A DNA stretch of 35,032 nucleotides from an uncultured Mycoplasmatota bacterium (GCA_900549625.1 URPE01000011.1:1-35032), one strand, 5' to 3'; numbered from the stretch's first letter, positions 1 through 8,473 are shown. Notes: generated by a model not told the origin, from the sequence alone. Numbers and translations: made by a program.

Positions 1-599
1 ACTTAGTCTTTTTAGAAACTTATTCTAGTCAAATTATTAAACGTGGTGATGATTATACAAAGACTGATAAGATTATTTTAATTAATTATAATTTCATTAA
101 AGACTTAGGTGGACCAATTTTAAGACATTTTACTTATCGTGATGAAGATGGCATTTGTTATTCTGACAAGAGAATGATTATCAATGTCAATATGGACAAA
201 TTACTTAAGAATTATTATAATGGTATTGGAAAGGAAGAGTACAAACATTTAGCTATGCTTGATATGGACAAAGAAAATTTATTTAAATTATCTAAAACTG
301 ATAAGCTAGCTAAAAAGTACTATGATAAACTTATGGAACTTAATACCAATCAAGAATTTGTTCAATTATTATCAAACGACGAAGAGTATGAAATTTATGT
401 TAAATCTGAAATTAATGAAGCCCGTGAAGATGCACGTAAAGAAGGAATTGATATTGGCGTTGCACGTGGCAAAACACAAGGCTCAAAAGAATCTAAGTTA
501 GAGATTGCTAAAGCCATGTTAAAGAAAAACATGGATATTAACTTAATAGCAGAAATTACTAACTTAACAGTTGAAGAAATTAAAACATTAAATTTTTAA
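1..599 (+). CDS. Rpn/PDDEXK_2-family nuclease (putative transposase-like), 5' end outside window
   Basis: The reading frame is open from the window edge (first full codon at position 3) to TAA at 597-599, about 198 residues, so this is the C-terminal part of a longer gene. The early part (TYSSQIIKRGDDYTK, then a run ending in RHFTYRDEDG) resembles the central portion of Rpn-type recombination-promoting nucleases (PD-(D/E)XK_2, PF12784), where a 'Y..QIK.G.DY' block is usual. The tail is charged, ends with a short helical repeat-like region and has GIDIGVARGKTQGSK, as in many family members. In this family the catalytic D-E-K residues lie further upstream, outside the window. Such proteins are DNA nucleases found in many scattered copies per genome. 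The ATG at 174 is internal. Family call is from motif memory, without a search. Confidence 0.72.
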   Translation, partial: LVFLETYSSQIIKRGDDYTKTDKIILINYNFIKDLGGPILRHFTYRDEDGICYSDKRMIINVNMDKLLKNYYNGIGKEEYKHLAMLDMDKENLFKLSKTDKLAKKYYDKLMELNTNQEFVQLLSNDEEYEIYVKSEINEAREDARKEGIDIGVARGKTQGSKESKLEIAKAMLKKNMDINLIAEITNLTVEEIKTLNF

Positions 600-610
600 C
601 TTAACCCTAT

Positions 611-638
611 AAAGTGCTCTCTTAGCACTTTTCTTTTT
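611..638 (+). terminator. Rho-independent terminator
   Basis: An 8-bp stem, AAAGTGCT (611-618) with AGCACTTT (624-631), encloses a 5-nt loop and is followed by a T-rich tail. It lies 11 nt after the stop of the nuclease gene and ends that transcript. Confidence 0.85.
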
Positions 639-704
639 ATTTATAAAACCAAACTAAACCCATACACATTTTCAAGTTATCCATAAACTATATTAGGTGA
701 TTCT

Positions 705-1190
705 ATGCTTTTAATCTACTTATTTTTAGCCAGTATTGATTCAATATTCGTAGGTATTAGTTATAAAATAGCCCATTATAAATTAAATTGGCGAGATTTT
801 TTACTACTATTTATTATTTCCCTCTTCATTCTAATATTATTTCATTCAATATTTTATATTACTAATTTTAAAGATAATCTCACCAATTTAAAAAGTATTA
901 TCTTTCTTATACTCGGTATATTATCTTTAAAGAGTAAAAATAATGAACAAATCAAAATTTCTTTTACATTAAAAGAAAAAATGTTATTTTCTATTGGTAA
1001 TAGTATTGATGGTTTTTTAATATCACTTACTCTATTAAATATTTATTCACCTTTATATTTAAGCATTCTTTTTTCTTTATTCGGCGTATTATTCTTTATT
1101 TTTGGCTATTATTTTACCCCAAGAAAAAAGAGTCTTACTAAGTTTAACTCTATTATCTATTTTATTTTAGCATTACTTAGTCTTTTTTAA
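705..1190 (+). CDS. YtaF/MntP-like membrane protein (sporulation membrane protein family)
   Basis: 161 residues, almost entirely membrane helices (about six). Two similar half-motifs, ASIDSIFVGISYK near residue 9 and NSIDGFLISLTL near residue 100, each place an Asp after Ser-Ile inside a helix. This internal duplication with paired Asp is the pattern of MntP-type Mn2+ exporters and of the Bacillus sporulation protein YtaF. At 161 residues it is shorter than usual for either (about 180-210). The start follows an AGGTGA site at 693-698. Its last 18 nt overlap the end of dusB on the opposite strand. Substrate is unknown; the assignment to YtaF rather than MntP is an inference supported by other spore genes nearby. 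Confidence 0.6.
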   Translation: MLLIYLFLASIDSIFVGISYKIAHYKLNWRDFLLLFIISLFILILFHSIFYITNFKDNLTNLKSIIFLILGILSLKSKNNEQIKISFTLKEKMLFSIGNSIDGFLISLTLLNIYSPLYLSILFSLFGVLFFIFGYYFTPRKKSLTKFNSIIYFILALLSLF

Positions 1191-2156
1191 ATAATCTAAA
1201 TAATTATCTAAAACAGCCATTATTTCTTTCTCTGTTTTACAAGCACATATTTTATTTTTAACTACTTTCCCTTCTGGCATTCCCTTTAAATAAAAAAGAA
1301 TATTAGAACGTATCTCTAAAAGAGCAACACTTATATTTTTATCTTCTTTTAATAACTTAAAATGTTTCTTCATCATACTTATTTTTTCTTCATATGTAAT
1401 AGGACGCGGAATAACTCCATTTTCTATATAATCCACACATTCTTTAATAAGCCAAGGATTACCTAGGACCCCACGCCCAATCATTACCGCATCACATCCT
1501 GTTTCATCTAACATTTTTTTAGCTTCATAGCAACTAGTAACATCACCATTACCAATAACAGGAATGTCTACACTTTCTTTAACTTTTTTAATATACTCCC
1601 ACCTAGCATGACCAGAGTAACCATCTTTTCTAGTTCTCGCATGTAATGTAATAGCGCTAGCTCCTGCTTCTTCACAAATACGAGCAACTTCTACACAATT
1701 GATGGAATTATCATCCCATCCAAGTCTAATTTTAACTGTAACAGGCACACTTACAGATTCTACAACACTTTGGACAATCTCTTTTATTTTATCTGGATCT
1801 TTTAAAAGAGCACTACCAGCTTGCGAAGAAATAGCTACCTTTGGTACAGGACACCCCATATTTATATCAATAATATCTGGAGCCATAACCCTTTCAACAA
1901 TCTGCGCGGCTTTAACAAAACTTTCTTTATCACTACCAAATATCTGCTGAGCAATAGGTCGTTCTTCCTCACTCATTTTTAAAAGACTTAATGTTTTTTC
2001 ACTACCATAAACTAAAGCTTTATCACTAACCATCTCAGCATAGATAAGCCCAGCACCCATACTTTTGATAATCTTGCGAAAACTTGTATTTGAATACCCT
2101 GCCATTGGAGCAAGTACTACCCTATTTTTAAAAACAATATCACCAATTTTAAACAT
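1173..2156 (-). CDS. dusB: tRNA-dihydrouridine synthase DusB
   Basis: 327 residues, normal for DusB. It reduces specific uridines of the tRNA D-loop to dihydrouridine using FMN and NAD(P)H in the cytoplasm. The TIM-barrel FMN-binding signature APMAGYSNTSFR lies near residue 16. The catalytic Cys is in INMGCPVPKV (about residue 99). KIRLGW (near 142), ITLHART (near 170), IGNGDV (near 201) and MIGRGVLGNPW (near 225) are all in place. A ribosome site AAAGGGAGG precedes ATG at 2156. In many Bacillota dusB sits near lysS or ftsH; here it stands alone, convergent with the YtaF-like gene and overlapping it by 18 nt. Confidence 0.95.
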   Translation of the reverse strand: MFKIGDIVFKNRVVLAPMAGYSNTSFRKIIKSMGAGLIYAEMVSDKALVYGSEKTLSLLKMSEEERPIAQQIFGSDKESFVKAAQIVERVMAPDIIDINMGCPVPKVAISSQAGSALLKDPDKIKEIVQSVVESVSVPVTVKIRLGWDDNSINCVEVARICEEAGASAITLHARTRKDGYSGHARWEYIKKVKESVDIPVIGNGDVTSCYEAKKMLDETGCDAVMIGRGVLGNPWLIKECVDYIENGVIPRPITYEEKISMMKKHFKLLKEDKNISVALLEIRSNILFYLKGMPEGKVVKNKICACKTEKEIMAVLDNYLDYLKKTK

Positions 2157-2186
2157 AAAAACCTCCCTTTAATAATAACTTGACTA

Positions 2187-2215
2187 ATTATAACATATTT
2201 TTATGTAAAGTGAAA
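2187..2215 (-). promoter_or_regulatory. Promoter of dusB
   Basis: On the minus strand TTTCAC (2210-2215) and TATAAT (2187-2192) are separated by 17 nt, with an extended TGT before the -10. The site lies about 31 nt upstream of the dusB start. Confidence 0.55.
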
Positions 2216-2278
2216 AATAGACCTATTAATTAATAATCTTCCATGCTATAATTAATCTTGCTGGAAAGGAATGGTTAT

Positions 2279-2485
2279 ATGAAGCTAATTAAATTTGATT
2301 ATTTAAAAAAATCAGATAAACAACGTGGTTTAATTATACGGAACGGTGAAGTTGTTAAAATAGTAGTAAATAAACATCCCAGAACCGAACTCACAATTAA
2401 ATGTGAAAACAATCGGCTTAACGTTATCCTAGAAGATAACATCAAAGCAAAATTCCCAACAAAGATATTAAACGGTGAAGAATAA
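2279..2485 (+). CDS. Unrecognised small protein, paralogue of the gene at 8842
   Basis: 68 residues from ATG 2279 (MKLIKFDYLKK). An in-frame TTG at 2258 exists, but an AAAGGA site 9-10 nt before ATG 2279 and the identical beginning (MKLI-F-YLK) of the paralogue at 8842 support 2279. A TATAAT at 2247-2252 is a possible -10. The protein is basic, with a conserved core 'G E-(V/I)-(V/I)-x-I-x-VNK-x-P-x-TE'. No transmembrane segment or known motif is visible. I do not recognise the family; it may be a lineage-specific small cytoplasmic protein. A terminator follows directly. Confidence 0.6.
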   Translation: MKLIKFDYLKKSDKQRGLIIRNGEVVKIVVNKHPRTELTIKCENNRLNVILEDNIKAKFPTKILNGEE

Positions 2486-2489
2486 AAGG

Positions 2490-2523
2490 ACATGCTAGAA
2501 ACTATATCAAGCATGTTTTTTTT
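2490..2523 (+). terminator. Rho-independent terminator of the 2279 gene
   Basis: ACATGCT (2490-2496) pairs with AGCATGT (2510-2516), followed by eight T. Confidence 0.85.
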
Positions 2524-2524
2524 A

Positions 2525-2554
2525 TAAAAAAAGAAACCTAATTTCTTAAGTTTC
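2525..2554 (-). terminator. Rho-independent terminator of the pilin gene
   Basis: On the minus strand a 9-bp stem with a GAAA tetraloop (2533-2554) is followed by a run of T. It lies 27 nt after the pilin stop and faces the previous terminator. Confidence 0.8.
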
Positions 2555-2580
2555 AACACATTTATAGTAACAAAGAAAAA

Positions 2581-3072
2581 CTAATCTTTAGTGCCATCAA
2601 AAGTAGTCTTACCACCACAATTTTGGAAATCAAAATCTGCCTTAGTACCAGTTTTTGCTATAGAAGCAGCATCATTTTTAATAGTATTATCTCCATTAAC
2701 TATTTCAAAATAACTACCATTAAGCCATCCTTTAATAATAAATGAACCACTTGCTTCATAAGTAACTAATACGCTTCCTTTATAACCATTCTTGTTATCA
2801 TAATTATTATTTAACTTATTAGTTGAATCTTTTTTTGAAGACAACACATAACATTTTTCAGTTTTACTAGCATGGTCAAAATCACCATTCATCAAATCTA
2901 TAGACGCTGTTGTCTGAGCGGCCTCAAGTAATGATAAGAACTCTGTTCTAAATGAACCACGCCTAGCATTATCCAAAATATTAAAGACATTGGTACTTGC
3001 CACTAATGCTAATACAGCTAAAATAACTATAACTGCCAATAATTCAATCAATGTAAAACCTTTTTTATTCAT
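2581..3072 (-). CDS. Type IV pilin-like protein (prepilin N-terminal domain)
   Basis: 163 residues. The N-terminus MNKKG|FTLIELLAVIVIL is a class III prepilin signal: a short basic leader, cleavage after Gly5 by a prepilin peptidase, methylated Phe and Glu at mature position 5, then a hydrophobic helix to about residue 29. The rest (about 130 residues) is a polar globular domain with two Cys near residues 92 and 152 that may form a disulphide. It is translated from ATG 3072 after a TAGGAA site, under a good promoter at 3097-3126. No assembly ATPase, platform protein or peptidase lies nearby, so it is an orphan (pseudo)pilin that would depend on machinery elsewhere. It could belong to a ComG-like DNA-uptake or a surface pilus system. 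Confidence 0.85.
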   Translation of the reverse strand: MNKKGFTLIELLAVIVILAVLALVASTNVFNILDNARRGSFRTEFLSLLEAAQTTASIDLMNGDFDHASKTEKCYVLSSKKDSTNKLNNNYDNKNGYKGSVLVTYEASGSFIIKGWLNGSYFEIVNGDNTIKNDAASIAKTGTKADFDFQNCGGKTTFDGTKD

Positions 3073-3096
3073 AATTTATTCCTACTTTCTAATACA

Positions 3097-3126
3097 ATTA
3101 TACAAAATCATGAGATAATTAGTCAA
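3097..3126 (-). promoter_or_regulatory. Promoter of the pilin gene
   Basis: TTGACT (3121-3126) and TATAAT (3097-3102) on the minus strand, spacer 18 nt, 25 nt upstream of the pilin ATG. Confidence 0.7.
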
Positions 3127-3181
3127 GTTAATAATTGCAAATTACAAATTAAACAAATCCCTATTAATTAAAATACTTATT

Positions 3182-3826
3182 CTAACTTTCTTCTTTTGTT
3201 ACATTAACAAATCTAACACTTAGCATTTTTTCTGGTTTAACTGGTTTATCACTGCTATCAGTAGAAACTTTTGATATTCTTTCTACTGCATCTAACCCCG
3301 CAATAACACGCCCAAAAGCAGCATATTCACCATCTAAATATGATACATTATCACTCACACAAATGAAAAACTGACTACTTGCTGAATTATAATCACTAGA
3401 ACGAGCCATTGAAACAACCCCAGTTTTATGTTGCAAATTATTTTCTACCCCATTACTAGCAAATTCACCTTTTATCTTTTTCTCACTGCCACCTGTACCA
3501 TTACCAAGCGGATCACCTGTTTGAATCATAAAGTTTTCAATAACACGATGAAACATTAAATTATCATAAAATTTTTCTTTTACTAAATCCTTAAAATTTT
3601 GAACTGTAATAGGAGCCGTATCAGGTAATAACTGAATTAAAACTACCTCATTTTTACTAGTTAATATTTTTACATAATTAGTTTCTTCTTCTGTTTCTGA
3701 ATAACTATATCCCTCTAACACGCCATTACTATAATCTTTCTTTTCACATCCAGTTGTCAAAACAAGTAATATAGCCAAAACTAACAAACATAGGCATATT
3801 CTTTTTGATGCTTTTTTCTTTTCCAT
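3182..3826 (-). CDS. Cyclophilin-type peptidyl-prolyl cis-trans isomerase, lipoprotein
   Basis: 214 residues. A lipoprotein signal peptide (basic start, hydrophobic core, lipobox LTTGC with Cys27) predicts anchoring on the outer face of the membrane. The cyclophilin domain spans about residues 48-210. It has LPDTAPITVQNF, the active-site block FYDNLMFHRVIENFMIQTGD with the catalytic Arg, SMARSS, SSQFFI and the loop YAAFGRVIAGLDAVERI. It should isomerise X-Pro bonds in exported proteins. The start follows an AGGTAGG site. It stands between the pilin and the 3884 gene, all on the minus strand but with separate signals. Confidence 0.93.
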   Translation of the reverse strand: MEKKKASKRICLCLLVLAILLVLTTGCEKKDYSNGVLEGYSYSETEEETNYVKILTSKNEVVLIQLLPDTAPITVQNFKDLVKEKFYDNLMFHRVIENFMIQTGDPLGNGTGGSEKKIKGEFASNGVENNLQHKTGVVSMARSSDYNSASSQFFICVSDNVSYLDGEYAAFGRVIAGLDAVERISKVSTDSSDKPVKPEKMLSVRFVNVTKEES

Positions 3827-3883
3827 ATTTCTAACCTACCTTTCCTAATCATTCTAACATATTTACTCATCAAAATAAAAGTC

Positions 3884-5389
3884 CTATACAATCTTTCTTT
3901 TTAGTTTACGTTCCATATACTTACCCTTATAAAAATATTTATTTAACTTTTCTTTATCTTTAAGATATTTCTGCTCTTTAGCATTTAATATTTTCTCGAT
4001 CTTAGTAATTTCTTTAACAAACTCTTCATCATTCATTAAATGGGGATACTTAAGACTAATCTCTTCTTTTAATTTATAAAAAGAATTTTGATTTATTTTT
4101 AGATAATCACCATAACTATTTAAAGCATCCATACCTGTTTTAATAGTCGTTAAATCTAAAGGATTATTCATATTTCTTGGTCCCCCTAAAAGAGACTTCA
4201 TAAAATGAAAACTATTATGTAAAAACACACCACCAGTAAACAAACGAAAATACTTATTTTTAATAAAAGGAAATGTGAGTATTAAAGGTGTCGTTAACTT
4301 ATTTAAAGTATGACTTATTTCCTGTCTTATTAAATACTCTTTATAATTATCTAAATATGCATTTATCTTAGGTATTTCTTCATCTAACTCTAAAGATTTT
4401 ATCTTTTCTTCATTATTCTTCTTAATATTATTTAATTCATCTAAAACCATTTCTTTTTCCCTAATAGTAACTTCATATTCAATATCTTTTCTAATTGTCT
4501 CTAATTCTTCATCTTTTAAAAATTCTATTTCTTTCTTAGTATTTTGTAACTTTTTTATTTCCTTTTCTTTTTGAATAACTGTTTCCTTTGGCAAGGACTT
4601 ACTTTTTATTTCGCTAGTTAAAACCTCAATCTTTTTTTCGGTATACACATCTATTTTTTCATAATCTTTATTAAATAAAGTATCATCATTAAAAACATTA
4701 GGTATAAAAGTTAACTTCTCTTCTAAATTACTTTTTTCATAATCATCAATAACTTCTACAACTGGTTTAATTGCCTCACTTTCTAATACCTGAATTTCTT
4801 TTTCTTCTTGACCCATTAAGTTTATTTTTTTAATCTCTTCTACCTGTTTAGTATTTTCTTCTTTAGAAATTGTAAAACTTTCTTTTTCTTCATTAAACAC
4901 TAACTCGTCATTCTCTTTAACTGGCAAGTTTTCTTCTTTTAAACTAGTATCTAAATCAGGCTCTTTTAAAGTCTCTACTCTCTTTTCTAAAATTTCTTTT
5001 TTTATAAGTTTAGTAATCTCTTTTTTAACATCGTCTTTATTTTTTATAACCTCTTCTTGACACTTTTTAGTTATTTCTTTATTCACTTTAGATATTAACT
5101 CTTTCTTATCCTTAATAAATACTACTTTTTCATTCTTTAAAACAACTTCTAATATTTCTTTTACTTCTTCTTTAGCTATAGTAAATAATTTAGTATTATT
5201 AGTATTTGGTGATATTACTACGGTACTTTTGAAATTCTTTTCTTTTTCTGGGTCTTTTTTGGATATATGTTTTTCTTCTCTTACTAAGTTCGTTTTATTA
5301 TCAGTTGTAAACAAAGACAAAAACCATTTAATAATAGTTAAAATAATTCCTAATATAAACTTTAAAATTTCTAATAAAAAATTTTTCAT
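3884..5389 (-). CDS. Unrecognised membrane-anchored Lys/Glu-rich coiled-coil protein
   Basis: 501 residues from ATG 5389. An upstream in-frame ATG at 5416 is unlikely because a minus-strand extended -10 (TGGTAAAAT, TAAAAT at 5415-5420) overlaps it, whereas GGTGA lies just before 5389. Residues 1-30 form one hydrophobic helix (inner-membrane anchor). About residues 35-360 are low-complexity, very rich in Lys, Glu, Ile and Leu, and probably form long helices or coiled coils. About 360-420 form a more hydrophobic segment (TTPLILTFPFIKNKYF...GGVFLHNSFHF) and the end is basic (MERKLKRKIV). I do not recognise a family. The gene is divergent from the Y-family polymerase and only about 100 nt from it. 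Confidence 0.6.
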   Translation of the reverse strand: MKNFLLEILKFILGIILTIIKWFLSLFTTDNKTNLVREEKHISKKDPEKEKNFKSTVVISPNTNNTKLFTIAKEEVKEILEVVLKNEKVVFIKDKKELISKVNKEITKKCQEEVIKNKDDVKKEITKLIKKEILEKRVETLKEPDLDTSLKEENLPVKENDELVFNEEKESFTISKEENTKQVEEIKKINLMGQEEKEIQVLESEAIKPVVEVIDDYEKSNLEEKLTFIPNVFNDDTLFNKDYEKIDVYTEKKIEVLTSEIKSKSLPKETVIQKEKEIKKLQNTKKEIEFLKDEELETIRKDIEYEVTIREKEMVLDELNNIKKNNEEKIKSLELDEEIPKINAYLDNYKEYLIRQEISHTLNKLTTPLILTFPFIKNKYFRLFTGGVFLHNSFHFMKSLLGGPRNMNNPLDLTTIKTGMDALNSYGDYLKINQNSFYKLKEEISLKYPHLMNDEEFVKEITKIEKILNAKEQKYLKDKEKLNKYFYKGKYMERKLKRKIV

Positions 5390-5434
5390 TTCTTCACCAA
5401 AACTTTCAAACAACATTTTACCACAAGTTACCAA

Positions 5435-5463
5435 TTGCAGTCTTTATTTTTCTTTGTTATAAT
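5435..5463 (+). promoter_or_regulatory. Promoter of the Y-family polymerase gene
   Basis: TTGCAG (5435-5440), 17-nt spacer, TATAAT (5458-5463) with an extended TGT. ATG follows 29 nt later after AGGAGG at 5482-5487. I see no obvious LexA/SOS box overlapping it. Confidence 0.75.
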
Positions 5464-5492
5464 TTTATCAAACAAATGTTTAGGAGGCTATT

Positions 5493-6749
5493 ATGAGAAT
5501 AAAAAGAAATATCTTATGTATTGATTTAAAAAGTTTTTTTGCTTCAGTTGAATGTGTTGATTTAGGTCTTGATGCTTTTACGACTCCTCTTGTAGTAGCA
5601 AATAAAAGTCAAGGTCAAGGAGCAATTACGCTTGCTGTTAGCCCTTATTTAAAAAGCTTAGGCATTAAAGGAAGAACAAGACTTTATAATATTCCTAAAA
5701 ATATTCATTATAAAATAGTTAATCCTCGTATGAAAAGATACATTGAAATGTCTAAAAAAGTAGTTGAAATATATTTAGATTTTGTAGCTAGTGAAGATTT
5801 ACACATTTATTCTATTGATGAGTGTTTTTTAGATGTTACTAATTATCTATCGTATTATAAAATGAGTGATGAAAAGTTAGGTGAAACCATTTTAAATGCT
5901 ATTGAACAAAGAACAGGCCTAACCGCTACCTGTGGCATTGGTCCTAATATGCTTTTAGCTAAAATTGCTATGGACACCGAAGCTAAAAAACATAAAAACG
6001 GCATTGCCAAATGGGGGTATGAAGATATTCCTAAAAAACTTTGGCCCATTAGTCCTTTATCAAGCATCTGGGGTATTGGTACCAGAATGGAAAAACGCCT
6101 AAATAATCTAGGTATCTTCTCTGTTTATGATCTTGCTCATTATGACAAAGATAAACTCCAAAATAAATTTGGTATTTTAGGACTAGAGTTATGGGACCAT
6201 GCGAATGGTATTGATAATTCCGTTATTAAAGACTTTAAACAAGAAGCCAAAGAAAAATCTTACAGTCATAGCCAAGTCTTAATGCGTGATTACTTTAACG
6301 AAGAAATTTATTTAATTATTGAAGAAATGCTTAGTGTTTTAACTAAAAGATTACGTCTTAAAGGTGAGTCTACAAGTTTAGTAGGTTTTGGCATAAAATA
6401 TTCCAAAGCTATAGGTGGTGGTTTTTATCATCAAATAAAACTTAGTAATCCAACCGATAATATAGATAATATCTTGCCTCTTTGCTACTCATTATTTGAT
6501 AAATATTACATTGAAAATAACCCCATTAGAAGTGTCTCTATTTCATTAGGTAAACTATCTATTAAAGGAGGTACCCAACTAGATTTATTTACGAACCCCA
6601 AGAAAATTGCCTCTGATAATAATTTATTAAAGGCTTTAGATGAAATTCAAGCAAAATATGGTAAAAATAGTATTTTAAAAAGTACTAGTTTACTTAGTAA
6701 TTCAACGATTAAAGAAAGAAACAAGAAAATAGGTGGCCATCATGAGTAG
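5493..6749 (+). CDS. Y-family DNA polymerase, UvrX/YqjW-like (translesion synthesis)
   Basis: 418 residues. The IMS domain begins ILCIDLKSFFASVECV (first catalytic Asp), and the second acidic cluster is IYSIDECFLDVT near residue 108. A thumb HhH block is near residue 190 (IWGIGTRMEKRLNNLGI), followed by the little-finger domain. A perfect beta-clamp binding motif TQLDLF lies near residue 366. The end KKIGGHHE is typical of the UvrX/YqjW group rather than DinB. It inserts nucleotides opposite damaged bases, tethered to the sliding clamp. The downstream yolD-like gene overlaps by 8 nt, as in the Bacillus yqjW-yqjX and uvrX-yolD pairs, so the two are co-translated. No prophage genes adjoin it. 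Confidence 0.93.
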   Translation: MRIKRNILCIDLKSFFASVECVDLGLDAFTTPLVVANKSQGQGAITLAVSPYLKSLGIKGRTRLYNIPKNIHYKIVNPRMKRYIEMSKKVVEIYLDFVASEDLHIYSIDECFLDVTNYLSYYKMSDEKLGETILNAIEQRTGLTATCGIGPNMLLAKIAMDTEAKKHKNGIAKWGYEDIPKKLWPISPLSSIWGIGTRMEKRLNNLGIFSVYDLAHYDKDKLQNKFGILGLELWDHANGIDNSVIKDFKQEAKEKSYSHSQVLMRDYFNEEIYLIIEEMLSVLTKRLRLKGESTSLVGFGIKYSKAIGGGFYHQIKLSNPTDNIDNILPLCYSLFDKYYIENNPIRSVSISLGKLSIKGGTQLDLFTNPKKIASDNNLLKALDEIQAKYGKNSILKSTSLLSNSTIKERNKKIGGHHE

Positions 6750-7053
6750 ACGTGGTGAATATATATGGGCTCCATTTCAGTCTCTTTTTAATACAAATAA
6801 AGTTTTAGAAGAAATAAAAACCCAAAAAAAAATTCATCCCAAACCTATTTTAAGTGAGGATGAAATTAATTTACTTGAAAAAGCCTTAATAAGTGCCTAT
6901 CACACCAAAGCAAAAGTTATCGTTAACTACTATTATAAAGGGCTTCAGTATAACAAAACTAGTATCATAATAAATATTACTAATAACAAAATTTATTTTC
7001 AAGATAAAACATCTTTATATTTTGAACAAATCCTAAAAATCACTATTGTCTAA
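6742..7053 (+). CDS. YolD-like protein
   Basis: 103 residues from ATG 6742, chosen over GTG 6733 because AGGTGG (6731-6736) is correctly spaced from 6742. The N-terminal RRGEYIWAPFQSL matches the 'RG...W.PF..L' signature of YolD-like proteins, which are encoded directly after UvrX/YqjW polymerases and are thought to act with them (a UmuD-like role has been proposed for the family). The start overlaps the polymerase end by 8 nt, indicating translational coupling. The 3' end overlaps pduL on the opposite strand by 21 nt. Confidence 0.8.
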   Translation: MSRRGEYIWAPFQSLFNTNKVLEEIKTQKKIHPKPILSEDEINLLEKALISAYHTKAKVIVNYYYKGLQYNKTSIIINITNNKIYFQDKTSLYFEQILKITIV

Positions 7054-7614
7054 CTTATTAACCTCTAATACATCACCATTAGAAAGCAAAAAAGCACTGC
7101 CTTCATCACGATCAACATGAAACTCTAAAACACCATTTTGACTAGCTTTAATATGAGCATAAAATATGCCCTTTCTTTCCTTATCAATTTGTACTTTAAC
7201 TACTTCATTATCTAAAACATTATAAGTTTTTAAATCTTCCATACTCATATGAATATGATTTTCAGCTAAAATACAAGCATGTGGTAAATAAACACTTCCT
7301 TTATTAGTTTTAAGAGTAATACCTACGGCCTCAGTTAATACACCACTTTTTCTTACCGGTGGATTTAATCCTAATCTATAAGCATCCGTACTAGATATTT
7401 CAACTTGACTATATGCTCTTATAGGTCCAAGTACTCTAACATTTTCAATAATGCCTTTTTCTGTTTCTAAAGTTACAAATAAATTACTTGCAAACTCTCC
7501 TCTTTGCTTTAATGGCTTTACACTAACCATATCATCATCAAATAATTGTTCATAAACTTCTTGTGTTAAATGAACATGATGATTACTAATCCCAACTGGA
7601 ACAAAAAAACTCAT
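7033..7614 (-). CDS. pduL: Phosphate propanoyl/acetyltransferase PduL
   Basis: 193 residues, a typical length. It exchanges CoA and phosphate on acyl groups (acetyl-CoA to acetyl-phosphate and back). Both PduL domains are present: VGISNHHVHLT near residue 7 with metal-binding His, RVLGPIRAYSQVEIS near 60, ILAENHIHMS near 115 and FHVDRDEGSAF near 167. No microcompartment shell proteins or N-terminal encapsulation peptide are seen, so it is probably cytosolic and serves as the housekeeping phosphotransacetylase. Phosphoketolase at 17307 would feed it acetyl-phosphate. AAGAGG precedes the ATG with a 7-nt spacer. It is monocistronic and convergent with the yolD-like gene. Confidence 0.92.
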   Translation of the reverse strand: MSFFVPVGISNHHVHLTQEVYEQLFDDDMVSVKPLKQRGEFASNLFVTLETEKGIIENVRVLGPIRAYSQVEISSTDAYRLGLNPPVRKSGVLTEAVGITLKTNKGSVYLPHACILAENHIHMSMEDLKTYNVLDNEVVKVQIDKERKGIFYAHIKASQNGVLEFHVDRDEGSAFLLSNGDVLEVNKLDNSDF

Positions 7615-7685
7615 AAAAAAACCTCTTTCTATTTAAATATACATATATTTTCTTTTTTAGGCCATTATAATAATGGGTGATAAAA

Positions 7686-7886
7686 ATGAAAAACAATAAT
7701 TGCAGTGATTGCAGTAGTAAAACTACTGAAGGAAGAGCCGTGATTGATAAAGATACAGGTCTTTTATGTATTGATTTATCAAGACATGACTATCCAACGG
7801 ACAAAGACATTCTAGTGCCTTACGTTTGTACCTCTTGTGGGGAAACAACTTGGAAAACCAAAAGTAAAACCGAAAAGGAAAGTTAA
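7686..7886 (+). CDS. Small zinc-ribbon-like protein, unknown function
   Basis: 66 residues from ATG 7686; GGGTGAT at 7675-7681 fits this start, and the in-frame GTG at 7677 lies inside that site. Two Cys pairs, CSDC near residue 6 and CTSC near residue 48, suggest one four-Cys zinc site. The middle holds a short polar stretch (GLLCIDLSRHDYP). No family is recognised. A terminator overlaps the stop codon. Confidence 0.6.
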   Translation: MKNNNCSDCSSKTTEGRAVIDKDTGLLCIDLSRHDYPTDKDILVPYVCTSCGETTWKTKSKTEKES

Positions 7887-7899
7887 ATTTCCTTTTTTT
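7873..7899 (+). terminator. Rho-independent terminator
   Basis: AAAAGGAAA (7873-7881) pairs with TTTCCTTTT (7888-7896) around a 6-nt loop that holds the stop codon, and T residues follow. Confidence 0.8.
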
Positions 7900-8413
7900 A
7901 ATTGATTAAATTACCTAATACCCCATAAGACAAGATTAACATAATAATACCTGCTAATACTACACCAAGAATAGCCGCTAGCATACTTTTCTTTTTATCA
8001 AGTCCAAGTAAAGCCGCAATTAAACAACCCGTCCAAGCACCCGTACCAGGAAGAGGTATACCAACAAACAAAAATAAACCTAAATATTTTAAATTTTCAA
8101 TTTGTCCCTTTTTCTTATCAGCCGTTTTCTCTAACTTTACAATAAGTTTATGAAAATACTTAGTCTTCTTTAACTTATCAAATAAAGGGGTAATAAACCA
8201 TAAAATAAAAGGTATCGGAATAATATTACCTATAAAACAAACAATAAAACTATAAAGCATAGGTAATCCCAAAATACTTGATGCAATAAGCCCTCCTCTA
8301 AGTTCTAAAATTGGTAATAACGAAATAACAAACACGATAAAATACTTACCTATCACCGTCCCGGCCCAAGCTCCAAAAATAGAAACCATAAATTTTGCTA
8401 CTTTTTCTGTCAT
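7898..8413 (-). CDS. Small multidrug export family membrane protein
   Basis: 171 residues with about four to five membrane helices. LLPILELRGGLIA near residue 32 and LFVGIPLPGTGAWTGCLIAALLGL near residue 115 are the paired motifs of the Sm_multidrug_ex family (PF06695), which is structurally related to DedA-type proteins with re-entrant loops carrying Gly/Pro. Substrate is not known for most members and 'multidrug' is only a family label. AGGAGG precedes ATG 8413. A single-gene unit. Confidence 0.85.
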   Translation of the reverse strand: MTEKVAKFMVSIFGAWAGTVIGKYFIVFVISLLPILELRGGLIASSILGLPMLYSFIVCFIGNIIPIPFILWFITPLFDKLKKTKYFHKLIVKLEKTADKKKGQIENLKYLGLFLFVGIPLPGTGAWTGCLIAALLGLDKKKSMLAAILGVVLAGIIMLILSYGVLGNLIN

Positions 8414-8473
8414 ATATTTATCCTCCTAAAATTCATTTTAACAAAAATAGACCTAAAAAAAAAGAATAAATAT

